Below are positions 1 to 6,414 of a stretch of DNA of 10,122 nucleotides, piece after piece. The translations under genes and the position numbers were made by a program. The notes below the pieces were generated by a model that was given only the letters and a program-made list of their open reading frames with translations, had not been told where the DNA came from and ran no database searches. Position 1 is the first letter of the stretch. Each line of letters begins with the position of its first letter. The DNA is taken from positions 1 to 10,122 of the forward strand of contig JAPLJE010000592.1 in assembly GCA_026388755.1 (NCBI GenBank). The letters are read 5' to 3'. This DNA is from Deltaproteobacteria bacterium. Lineage in GTDB: Bacteria > Desulfobacterota > Desulfobacteria > Desulfobacterales > Desulfatirhabdiaceae.

Positions 1-1
1 G

Positions 2-2269
2 GCGCTGGAGGCCCTCCGGGATCTCTCCAGCCCCAGAGCTATGGTTATCCGCGACGGCACCCAGCAGCGGATTGCCGGTCGCGAAGTGGTTCGGGGCGAC
101 ATCATTCTCCTTGCCGAAGGGGACCGGGTTCCTGCCGATGCTTTGGTACTGGACTGCACCAACCTCTCAACCGACGAATCGCTACTGACCGGCGAATCTG
201 TGGCGGTACGCAAAGTGTGTGGCGATGCCTCTTCACCAGCCGTGCAGCCGGGAGGGGATGATCTTCCCTTTGTTTTTTCCGGAACCTTGGTGGTGCGTGG
301 TCAGGGAATCGCCCGCGCGGTTGCGATCGGACAACAGAGCGCTATCGGTAAAATCGGCAAAGCCCTGCAAACAGTGACGGGTGAGGAGACACTGCTTCAA
401 CGTGAAACCGGTCGCCTGGTGCGGGTTCTTGCCATAACAGTCCTTGGGCTCTGCACACTCCTTATCTTCGTTTACGGGATCACTCGCGGCGCCTGGCTCG
501 ATGGGGTGCTGGCGGGGCTTACTCTGGCCATGGCAATCATGCCCAACGAGCTTCCGGTGGTCCTGACTATCTTCCTGGCGCTGGGAGCCTGGCGACTTTC
601 CCGAACCAATGTTCTTGCCCGCAGCGCGCCTGTGGTAGAGACACTCGGTTCTGCAACCGTCCTCTGCGTGGATAAGACCGGCACCCTGACGCTGAACCGG
701 ATGACGGTCACTGCGCTCCACTCGGACGGGATTCTATACAACATCGGTGAATTTCGCAAAGATCCGCCGCCGGACACATTTCACGATCTGGTTGAATTCA
801 GCATCCTTGCCAGTCAGCGCGATCCCTTTGATCCCATGGAGCGGGCAATCAAGGAATTCGGCGAAGCGTATCTCGCTCACACCGAGCATCTTCACGGCGA
901 TTGGCGCCTTGAAAAAGAATACCCCTTATCTCCGGAACTTCTTGCCATGTCCCATGTCTGGAGAGCGCCGGAGGGGATGGATTACGCCATTGCTGCCAAA
1001 GGCGCCCCCGAGGCGGTCGCCGACCTCTGCCATTTCAGTGATAGTCAACAGGAAGAGATGATGTCGGTGGTAACCCGGATGGCCGACGATGGACTGCGAG
1101 TGCTGGGTGTCGCGCGCTCGTACTTCCGTGAGGCAGGTCTGCCGAGTCAACAGCACGATTTCACCTTCGAGTTTCTCGGGTTGGTGGGATTGGCCGATCC
1201 GGTCAGGCCGACCGTGGCGCCTGCGCTCCAGGATTGTTACCGGGCCGGCATCAGAATGGTGATGATCACCGGCGATTATCCCGGTACGGCGCGAAGCATT
1301 GCAAGGCAGATCGGCCTTGTCCAGCGGGATGAGGTCATCACAGGTCCGGAACTGGACATCATGAGCGACGAGAAGCTGCAACACAGGATTAGAACGGTCA
1401 ACATCTTCGCCAGAGTTGTGCCTGAACAAAAGCTTCGACTGGTCAAGGCGCTCAAGGCGATCGGCGATATTGTTGCCATGACCGGAGATGGAGTGAACGA
1501 TGCCCCGGCTCTTAAATCGGCCCACATAGGCATTGCCATGGGGGGACGGGGAACGGACGTGGCGCGAGAGGCATCCGATCTCGTGCTCCTGGACGACGAC
1601 TTTGCCTCCATCGTACGAGCGGTAAAAATGGGGCGGCGGATCTTTGACAACCTGAAAAAGGCAATGGCCTATCTCCTTGCCATCCATGTCCCGATTGCTG
1701 GGATGTCTCTTATACCGGTGCTTTTTAACTGGCCGCTTTTATTCATGCCTATCCATATAGCCTTTCTCCACCTGATAATAGACCCGGCCTGTTCCATAGT
1801 CTATGAGGTCGAGCCGGCTGAGGCGGATGCGATGAACAGGCCGCCCCGCGATCCAAAGGAACCGCTGTTCAGCAAGCGCGTCTTGCTGCTGAGCACTCTT
1901 CAGGGGCTGAGTGTTCTGGCAATGCTTCTAACTATATTTGGCGTCTGCCTTGCCCGTGGGCAGGGAGAACTTGATGCCCGCACCCTGGCATTCACGACAT
2001 TGATAATCGCCAACCTCGGTCTTATGATGACCAACCGTTCCTGGGCCAGCACTATCGGCAAGATCCACAGGGCTCCCAATGCTGCTCTCTGGTGGGTAAC
2101 CGGCGGCACGGTTGTCTTTCTGGGCCTCGTTCTGTCGATTCCTTTTCTTCGAGAGATATTCCGATTCTCAGTGATACATCCGCTCGATATTGTCATATGC
2201 TTATCCGCTGGAATATTGAGTATTGTCTGGTTCGAGCTGTTCAAGTTTTTCAGCAGGAAGAGAGGCTGA
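2..2269 (+). CDS. Cation-transporting P-type ATPase (5' end outside window)
   Basis: Inner-membrane pump that couples ATP hydrolysis to cation transport through an aspartyl-phosphate intermediate. The frame is open from base 2, before the first Met at 41, and the sequence there already belongs to the A-domain, so the true start and helices M1-M2 lie upstream. Counting from Met41: TGES dephosphorylation loop at 50-53; M4 with the kinked motif MPNELP at 167-172; phosphorylated Asp211 in DKTGT; KGAPE nucleotide-site motif at 320-324; TGDYPGTA at 410-417; hinge TGDGVNDAPAL at 481-491; then about six hydrophobic helices (M5-M10, roughly 541-735), with a conserved-looking IIDPACS in M6. This is the P2-like (Ca/Na/K-type) architecture; the soft-metal CPC motif is absent from M4, so it is not a Cu or Zn P1B pump. 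M4 carries Asn169 and M6 His577 where I remember acidic residues in relatives. Ion specificity cannot be assigned. The catalytic part looks intact. Confidence 0.95.
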   Translation, partial: ALEALRDLSSPRAMVIRDGTQQRIAGREVVRGDIILLAEGDRVPADALVLDCTNLSTDESLLTGESVAVRKVCGDASSPAVQPGGDDLPFVFSGTLVVRGQGIARAVAIGQQSAIGKIGKALQTVTGEETLLQRETGRLVRVLAITVLGLCTLLIFVYGITRGAWLDGVLAGLTLAMAIMPNELPVVLTIFLALGAWRLSRTNVLARSAPVVETLGSATVLCVDKTGTLTLNRMTVTALHSDGILYNIGEFRKDPPPDTFHDLVEFSILASQRDPFDPMERAIKEFGEAYLAHTEHLHGDWRLEKEYPLSPELLAMSHVWRAPEGMDYAIAAKGAPEAVADLCHFSDSQQEEMMSVVTRMADDGLRVLGVARSYFREAGLPSQQHDFTFEFLGLVGLADPVRPTVAPALQDCYRAGIRMVMITGDYPGTARSIARQIGLVQRDEVITGPELDIMSDEKLQHRIRTVNIFARVVPEQKLRLVKALKAIGDIVAMTGDGVNDAPALKSAHIGIAMGGRGTDVAREASDLVLLDDDFASIVRAVKMGRRIFDNLKKAMAYLLAIHVPIAGMSLIPVLFNWPLLFMPIHIAFLHLIIDPACSIVYEVEPAEADAMNRPPRDPKEPLFSKRVLLLSTLQGLSVLAMLLTIFGVCLARGQGELDARTLAFTTLIIANLGLMMTNRSWASTIGKIHRAPNAALWWVTGGTVVFLGLVLSIPFLREIFRFSVIHPLDIVICLSAGILSIVWFELFKFFSRKRG

Positions 2270-2297
2270 TGTACGGCTTTTGTCGTTGGACTTGCGG

Positions 2298-2318
2298 TGC
2301 ATTAGGAAAATGCATTTT
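2298..2318. repeat. Overlapping short palindromes before the EI24-like gene
   Basis: Two overlapping inverted repeats sit in the 63-base gap between the ATPase and the next gene. TGCATT (2298-2303) pairs with AATGCA (2309-2314) across five bases, and AAAATGCATTTT (2307-2318) is a perfect 12-base palindrome. The second ends directly before the ribosome binding site AAGGAG (2319-2324). It could be an operator or a translation-affecting hairpin, but short AT-rich palindromes arise by chance, so function is a guess. Confidence 0.3.
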
Positions 2319-2332
2319 AAGGAGTTAAACTG

Positions 2333-3031
2333 ATGTATCCGTTAATCAAAACAATTGTATCTATAAAGAAAGCGAATCTTTTAGGCTTGATGCTAGCATG
2401 CGCCCTGCTGGCGGTAGTCGTTACTGTCGGAGCCGTAGGAAGCGTTACCTGGATAACAGACCGATTTATAACGATTGAACGCGGGCGGCTTGATACGCTG
2501 CTTAACTGGGTTGTCGGCGTTCTTACCGGCATCGGCGGCTGGTTCATGCTGCCGGTGCTTACCGTGCTGATTTCCAGTCTGTTTCAGGAAACCGCGATTC
2601 AGCGCGTGGAACGTGTGTACTATCCGGATGCTACTCATCGCGAGGTTTTGAAGTTTTGGCCCGAAATATGGCATGATCTGAAGTTCACCGGATGGGCATT
2701 GTGCCTCAACATATTACTACTGCCGCTCTACATGTTTGCTATTGGTTTTGTGGCCTCCATTCTGCTCAATAGTTATCTCCTCGGTCGGGAATTTTTTGAG
2801 AGTGCGGCAGGATATCACCTGGGGAAAACCAACGCCCGGACACTGGGCCTCCAGCACAGAAAGGTCATGTTCGGCGGCGGATTCATGATCACGGTAATGG
2901 CGATTGTTCCCTTTCTGAACCTTTTTGTTCCGATTCTTGCAATTGTGTGGATGGTGCATGTGTATCATTACATCCGCATTCAAGAACCTCAAGGGATTCA
3001 GAACAACGAAACGGAAAAGGAGAAAAGATGA
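2333..3031 (+). CDS. EI24/CysZ-like integral membrane protein
   Basis: A 232-residue membrane protein. Hydrophobic segments lie at about 15-40, 58-82, 116-148 and 181-211, the second and third perhaps being re-entrant or paired helices. The best family clue is the segment after the third hydrophobic stretch, NSYLLGREFFE followed by AAGYH (146-162). It matches the YLLGREYFE-type signature of the EI24 / CysZ family (etoposide-induced 2.4 homologues). CysZ itself is a sulfate transporter, but many bacterial EI24 members have no known substrate, so I do not assign sulfate uptake. The tail (216-232) is charged and hydrophilic. The ATG at 2333 is supported by AAGGAG at 2319-2324. The stop overlaps the next gene's start as ATGA (3028-3031), so the two are almost surely co-translated. 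The ATPase ends 63 bases upstream on the same strand, so all three may share a transcript. Confidence 0.8.
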   Translation: MYPLIKTIVSIKKANLLGLMLACALLAVVVTVGAVGSVTWITDRFITIERGRLDTLLNWVVGVLTGIGGWFMLPVLTVLISSLFQETAIQRVERVYYPDATHREVLKFWPEIWHDLKFTGWALCLNILLLPLYMFAIGFVASILLNSYLLGREFFESAAGYHLGKTNARTLGLQHRKVMFGGGFMITVMAIVPFLNLFVPILAIVWMVHVYHYIRIQEPQGIQNNETEKEKR

Positions 3032-3627
3032 TGACACATATTCGTATTTTATTGAAATTATTCATGATCGTCTGTTTGATATCAGGCGCCTTGTTTTTCT
3101 TGTGCTGCGCGCCCTCTGCAGTTGCCGACGATGACCGGGATCACCATGACAAAAAACGAAACAAAGACATCGGCACGGCTTTCAATCATATTAAAAATGA
3201 AGAAAAAAATGAAGCCACCGGCCAGGCTGCTGCCTGGATTTTGGCAGCAGCCAATTTAAATGTTTTGATAAGTCTACTCATCAGAGGAACCCGCTATGCA
3301 GCTCTTCCGGCACAAATAAATGACAGAATCAAACGCTTCAATCAAATTCAGAAAAAGTTTCTGTTGCCGATTCACTATGTTTTAAATCCGCTGGCCCTGG
3401 GCATGGCATTTATTCATTTCATGTCCGCTACGTCTGCCTGCAAAGCCAGCGGCCTGCCGGAATGGGGACTTGCATTAATGGCTTTAATTACGGGAATCGG
3501 GATCATGGTGAAGTTCAAGGTGTTTCCCAAAAATTTACGAAAAAGCACCTTTCAAATCCATACAAATCCAATACCGATTACGTTACTTTTAGCCATTCTT
3601 CTCATCGGTCATGCTGTTGTGGATTGA
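3028..3627 (+). CDS. Unrecognised exported four-helix membrane protein, possible di-heme cytochrome b fold
   Basis: I do not recognise this 199-residue protein by name. The start is ATG 3028 (or the adjacent ATG 3031) behind AAGGAG (3017-3022); an in-frame start further upstream at 2947 would overlap the previous gene heavily and is not needed. A hydrophobic N-terminus (about 7-33, ending AVA) looks like a Sec signal peptide or anchor. Next comes a charged segment rich in Asp, His and Lys (34-64), then four hydrophobic helices at about 66-86, 112-134, 145-165 and 180-198. The loops after helices 1 and 3 are strongly basic, so they should be cytoplasmic. Helix 2 has His116 and His130; helix 4 is flanked by His178 and His195. 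By this topology 116/178 fall near the cytoplasmic side and 130/195 near the periplasmic side, the arrangement of a bis-histidine di-heme membrane cytochrome. Heme binding is inferred only. There is no CxxCH motif. Confidence 0.75.
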   Translation: MMTHIRILLKLFMIVCLISGALFFLCCAPSAVADDDRDHHDKKRNKDIGTAFNHIKNEEKNEATGQAAAWILAAANLNVLISLLIRGTRYAALPAQINDRIKRFNQIQKKFLLPIHYVLNPLALGMAFIHFMSATSACKASGLPEWGLALMALITGIGIMVKFKVFPKNLRKSTFQIHTNPIPITLLLAILLIGHAVVD

Positions 3628-3699
3628 TCTCCGGGACAGAACTTCGGATTCCGCGGACTGACTGAAGCATGAACCCTATAACAAGATAAGGAAATTTCT

Positions 3700-4095
3700 A
3701 TGAAACGATCAATACTGTATTTTCTCCTGGCGACCATCTTTGTATATGGCTGCGGAGATGGTTTAAAGGGCATGGAATCCGATTATACCATCAAAATAAC
3801 CGGCGCCGACCAGTTGACATTCAGCGGTCATTATACAATCGCCGGTACGGGGGCTCTGCCCAAGGCTGTCCAAATCACTGGGAAGGGGTCCATGGAATAC
3901 ACAGGCAAAGGCCTGGCTGCGGCCTGCGTCATTCGAAAAACGACTTCCGAAGGCACGCTGAAGGTGGAAATCCTGCGAGGGAAAGATGTTGTTTCCACTT
4001 CGGAAACCGCGGCTCCTTTTGGGGTCATTACCCTCGGCAAAATCCCGGATACCACTTCCATCATCAATCAGATCCTGGGGAGGATATTGGGTTAG
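3700..4095 (+). CDS. Small putative lipoprotein of unknown function
   Basis: A 131-residue protein whose N-terminus (MKR, hydrophobic stretch 5-16, then VYGC with Cys18) reads as a lipoprotein signal peptide. Tyr at -2 of the lipobox is unusual, so lipidation is likely but not certain. The residues after Cys18 are Gly and Asp. The rest (about 27-115) is rich in Thr, Gly and alternating polar/hydrophobic residues, as in a small beta-strand domain; a short amphipathic helix closes the protein. I recognise no family. The start at 3700 is supported by AAGGA at 3688-3692. The gene follows the four-helix protein after 72 bases on the same strand with no visible terminator, so it may be the last gene of that transcript. 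Confidence 0.7.
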   Translation: MKRSILYFLLATIFVYGCGDGLKGMESDYTIKITGADQLTFSGHYTIAGTGALPKAVQITGKGSMEYTGKGLAAACVIRKTTSEGTLKVEILRGKDVVSTSETAAPFGVITLGKIPDTTSIINQILGRILG

Positions 4096-4100
4096 CCGGA

Positions 4101-4131
4101 TTGACAAACTATCTGAAATCAAATATATAAT
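4101..4131 (+). promoter_or_regulatory. Near-consensus sigma-70 promoter
   Basis: TTGACA at 4101-4106 is a perfect -35 hexamer. A 17-base spacer leads to TATATA (4124-4129); the perfect TATAAT (4126-4131) lies 19 bases away, so either -10 may be used. It starts five bases after the lipoprotein stop and about 40 bases before the ATG at 4171. It should give the Cys-rich peptide gene its own strong transcription, independent of the genes upstream. Confidence 0.65.
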
Positions 4132-4136
4132 ACACA

Positions 4137-4149
4137 TGATCATCGATCA
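4137..4149. repeat. GATC-containing inverted repeat near the predicted transcription start
   Basis: TGATC (4137-4141) and GATCA (4145-4149) form an inverted repeat around three bases, and another GATC follows at 4154-4157. It begins just after the -10 element at 4126-4131, about where transcription would start. That suits an operator or a cluster of Dam-type methylation sites. The arms are only five bases, so this is suggestive at best. Confidence 0.25.
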
Positions 4150-4170
4150 AAAAGATCAAAGAAAATTATC

Positions 4171-4473
4171 ATGAAACCGATGTCCGTTTTTATTTTACTT
4201 GTTTACTTCCTCCTTCCGGTTGTGTGCTTCGCGCACCCTGTCGAGTTGCATGTCGAAGCCACCTCGGACGTTTTCGATATTTTTACCTCCGAATGTCCGG
4301 ACAAGCAGGATATGGACAATTGTGAATCCGCTTGTTGTTGTGCGGAACATACCCCGTTTGTTTACCGAGCAATCAATACGTTTCCAGCAATCAGACTGCG
4401 CGGATCATCCCTATTTTTTTTACATACTCAGATCGTTATTCCCATTTTCGTTCCCCCGCAAAACATGTCTTGA
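4171..4473 (+). CDS. Small Cys/His-rich exported peptide, possible metal-handling protein
   Basis: A 100-residue protein with a clear Sec signal peptide: basic start, hydrophobic core at 5-18, and likely cleavage after CFA (residue 21). The mature part has Cys42, Cys51 and a CCC run (55-57) followed by His60, with His22 and His27 near the new N-terminus. Its end (about 84-100) is hydrophobic and closes with IPIFVPPQ. Short exported proteins with a Cys/His cluster and a terminal PP motif are common beside heavy-metal efflux (czc/cus-type) genes, so a periplasmic metal-binding or sensing role is plausible. This is an analogy of form, not a family match. No efflux RND gene is in the window, but a cation ATPase lies 1.9 kb upstream. 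The ribosome binding site is weak, whereas the promoter (4101-4131) is strong. Longer frames on the other phases here (for example 4199-4543) lack a signal peptide or domain. Confidence 0.6.
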   Translation: MKPMSVFILLVYFLLPVVCFAHPVELHVEATSDVFDIFTSECPDKQDMDNCESACCCAEHTPFVYRAINTFPAIRLRGSSLFFLHTQIVIPIFVPPQNMS

Positions 4474-4575
4474 TTTGGTGTTCCTTGTATCTTGCAATCT
4501 TGCGGAGCCATCCGCCGTCTTGCTGATTCCATCTCTTCGTTGAACACCATCTTTTTATTGTATTGGAGACATCTT

Positions 4576-5223
4576 ATGTTGAATAAAACATCATCCATCA
4601 AGCGGATATTGCTTCTGGTTTCAGTTTTTGCCGTATTTGTCGTTCTGGGGCTTTCCGACCTGGCAGATGCCAGATCCAGCAGTGGCGGCAGATCCATGGG
4701 CAGCTCCAGAAGCGGGTCTGCCAGCAGTCCTTCAAAATCCTTTGGAAATCCATCCAGTCCTTCGGGCAGCGGGTCTTTTTCTCCGTTGTCCGGCGGGGGC
4801 GGCAGCAGCTTTCTTCGCGGCGTTGGCGGTGGCATCGTGGGGGGAATGATCGGGAATATGATCTTTGGAGGATCAGGGCATGCCGGCGGCATGGGCGGCG
4901 GCGGCAGCATCGGCATCGGCATTTTTGAGCTTTTGATTCTGGGCGGGCTGGGCTTTTTTATCTACAAGCGATTTATCAAACCCCAGATTTCCAGGAGTCC
5001 TTCTGTGGGCACTGTTCAGAGTCCGTCGGAAGGCCGCGTATGGGTTGATCGGATTATGGAGCGTTTTAACAAACCCAAGGATTCTCAGAGTCCGGTTTCT
5101 CCACCTTTTAATTCATTTTCTACAGGAAATTTTTCGCCAACAGGCTTCCAGGCGCCGCTCGCTTCGCCGCCGATTGTTTCGGCTTCACCCGAAACCGGTT
5201 TCAACATGATCAAACGATCCTGA
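4576..5223 (+). CDS. Tim44-like membrane protein, N-terminal part (frame broken at its 3' end)
   Basis: First part of a bacterial Tim44-like protein. The start is ATG 4576, seven bases after GGAG (4565-4568); an upstream in-frame ATG at 4492 has no such site and would bury the signal. A signal peptide spans 10-32 (likely cleavage after ADA). A long Ser/Gly-rich low-complexity region follows (33-115), then a membrane helix at about 113-130 with a basic flank KRFIK, then a Pro/Ser-rich linker. This is the usual layout of bacterial Tim44-domain proteins: export signal, Gly/Ser-rich stretch, membrane anchor, then the C-terminal Tim44 fold. The frame stops at TGA 5221-5223, just where the Tim44 domain should begin; the domain continues one frame over. 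The role of these bacterial proteins is poorly known. They are not mitochondrial-type import motors, and function in the envelope is inferred from topology. Confidence 0.75.
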   Translation: MLNKTSSIKRILLLVSVFAVFVVLGLSDLADARSSSGGRSMGSSRSGSASSPSKSFGNPSSPSGSGSFSPLSGGGGSSFLRGVGGGIVGGMIGNMIFGGSGHAGGMGGGGSIGIGIFELLILGGLGFFIYKRFIKPQISRSPSVGTVQSPSEGRVWVDRIMERFNKPKDSQSPVSPPFNSFSTGNFSPTGFQAPLASPPIVSASPETGFNMIKRS

Positions 5224-5614
5224 TAAATTCAAGGGAACCGCTCAGGATATATTTTTCAAGGTTCAGGCCGCATGGATGAGACGGAATACCTCTTCGGTTC
5301 AGGAACTGATCGGCCTGCAACTCAAGGCGGAATACGACACCCAGTTTGCAGATCTGAAGCAAAAAGGCCTGATCAACCGGCTTGAAAATATTGCGGTTCG
5401 CAGCGTTGAAATTGTCGACATGGGCAAGGAAGACCAGGAGGTATATATCAATGTCCTTTTTACGGCCAATCTTCTCGACTATACAGTTGAGGAATCCAGC
5501 GGCAAAGTCGTCAAGGGTGACAGCACCGACCCTGTGAAATTTGAAGAATTCTGGACATTCGCCAGACCGGTGGACTCAACCCTGTGGAAACTGGAAGGCA
5601 TTAAGGTCAAATAA
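5219..5614 (+). CDS. Tim44-like domain, C-terminal part in shifted frame
   Basis: Continues the preceding gene in the +1 frame. From 5219 the frame reads PDKFKGTAQDIFFKVQAAW, the conserved opening helix of bacterial Tim44 domains. Further conserved segments follow: INRLENIAVRSVEIVD, VLFTANLLDYTVEE and PVKFEEFWTFARPV, ending with a typical WKLEGIKV strand. The frame is closed by TGA at 5207-5209, and its first usable start, ATG 5276, falls after that opening helix and has no convincing ribosome binding site. This is therefore not a natural independent gene. The best explanation is a frameshift (base loss or gain near 5210-5221, or a sequencing error) or, less likely, a programmed +1 shift at TCC-TGA. 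The two parts together give about 345 residues, a normal size for the family. Confidence 0.75.
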   Translation, partial: PDKFKGTAQDIFFKVQAAWMRRNTSSVQELIGLQLKAEYDTQFADLKQKGLINRLENIAVRSVEIVDMGKEDQEVYINVLFTANLLDYTVEESSGKVVKGDSTDPVKFEEFWTFARPVDSTLWKLEGIKVK

Positions 5615-5703
5615 CCGGGAGAATGATTGAGAAATGCACTTGAAAAAATCGCGGATTGTGTTACCTTATCAGCGTAAATAACCATAAATTTAGGAGGTGT
5701 TTC

Positions 5704-6411
5704 ATGCAAACCTTACCACTTGGAACCACACAGACTCAGGCACAGGTTCTGGTCAATCAGTTTATCCGGAGCGTTTACAACTGGATGGCAGCCGGACTGG
5801 CGCTTACGGGCGTGGTGGCACTTTATGTCGCCAGCAATGAGGCTTTGATTCAGTTGATTTTTACGAATCAGCTGCTGTTTTTTGCGCTGATCATCGGCGA
5901 ACTGGCGCTGGTATTTTTCCTAAGTGCCAGAATCCAGAAGATTCAGGCTTCAACAGCTACCGGCATGTTTCTTCTCTATTCGGCATTAAACGGCCTGACA
6001 TTATCGTTTGTGTTTCTGATCTACACCCAATCATCGGTTGCATCCGTCTTCTTCATCTGCGCAGCCACATTCGGCGCATGCAGCCTGTATGGCATGAGCA
6101 CCAAGCGGGATCTGACATCCATGGGAGGCTTTATGGCCATGGGTCTGATCGGCATCGTCATCGCGTCAGTTGTCAACATGTTCATTCAAAGCTCTGGAAT
6201 GAATCTGATCATCAGCTATATCGGTGTCATCGTCTTTGTGGGACTTACCGCATACGATACCCAGAAGCTGAAAATGATGGCGCTGTCCCAACCCGCCGGT
6301 CTGGATGCAGGCGTTGTCCGAAAGGGCACCATAATGGGCGCGCTTACCCTGTATCTGGATTTTATCAACCTGTTTTTGATGCTTCTGAGAATATTGGGCG
6401 ACAGAAAGTAA
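5704..6411 (+). CDS. Bax inhibitor-1 (YbhL/YccA-like) family membrane protein
   Basis: A 235-residue protein with seven hydrophobic helices, the normal length and topology of the bacterial BI-1/TMBIM family. Members sit in the inner membrane; the Bacillus relative YetJ is a pH-sensitive calcium leak channel, while other bacterial members are linked to membrane-protein quality control. Family signatures visible are YNWMAAGLALTG (25-36), ALNGLTLSFV (94-103), the Gly/Ala-rich turn with TKRDLT (133-138), GLTAYDTQKLK (180-190) and LYLDFINLFLMLLRILG (216-232). Asp185 and Asp219 sit where the di-aspartyl pH sensor of YetJ is expected. The start at 5704 has a very strong site, AGGAGGTG (5692-5699); an in-frame start at 5656 lacks one. 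It follows the Tim44 fragments by 89 bases on the same strand. Transcription ends in a terminator at 6435-6482, inside the convergent glmM. Substrate or role here is not known. Confidence 0.92.
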   Translation: MQTLPLGTTQTQAQVLVNQFIRSVYNWMAAGLALTGVVALYVASNEALIQLIFTNQLLFFALIIGELALVFFLSARIQKIQASTATGMFLLYSALNGLTLSFVFLIYTQSSVASVFFICAATFGACSLYGMSTKRDLTSMGGFMAMGLIGIVIASVVNMFIQSSGMNLIISYIGVIVFVGLTAYDTQKLKMMALSQPAGLDAGVVRKGTIMGALTLYLDFINLFLMLLRILGDRK

Positions 6412-6414
6412 TTT

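Noticed and set aside
926..1687. A 253-codon open frame on the minus strand across the ATPase.
   Set aside because: It is antisense to the conserved phosphorylation and hinge regions, has no recognisable domain, and its low-complexity charged composition is what a shadow of a GC-rich gene gives.
3677..3682. TATAAC before the lipoprotein gene, considered as a -10 element.
   Set aside because: There is no -35 at a suitable distance, and transcription would begin within the ribosome binding site at 3688-3692.
4502..4515. GCGGA-GCCA-TCCGC hairpin after the Cys-rich peptide gene, considered as a terminator.
   Set aside because: The stem is only five pairs and no T-run follows on either strand, so it is not a convincing intrinsic terminator.
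4199..4543. A longer open frame in another phase over the Cys-rich peptide gene.
   Set aside because: It has no proper signal peptide or ribosome binding site, whereas the 4171 frame has a textbook signal sequence and a Cys/His pattern.
4428..4922. A proline-rich open frame on the minus strand.
   Set aside because: It is the complement of the Gly/Ser-rich stretch of the Tim44-like protein; Pro-rich sequence is the expected mirror of GGC/GGN codons.
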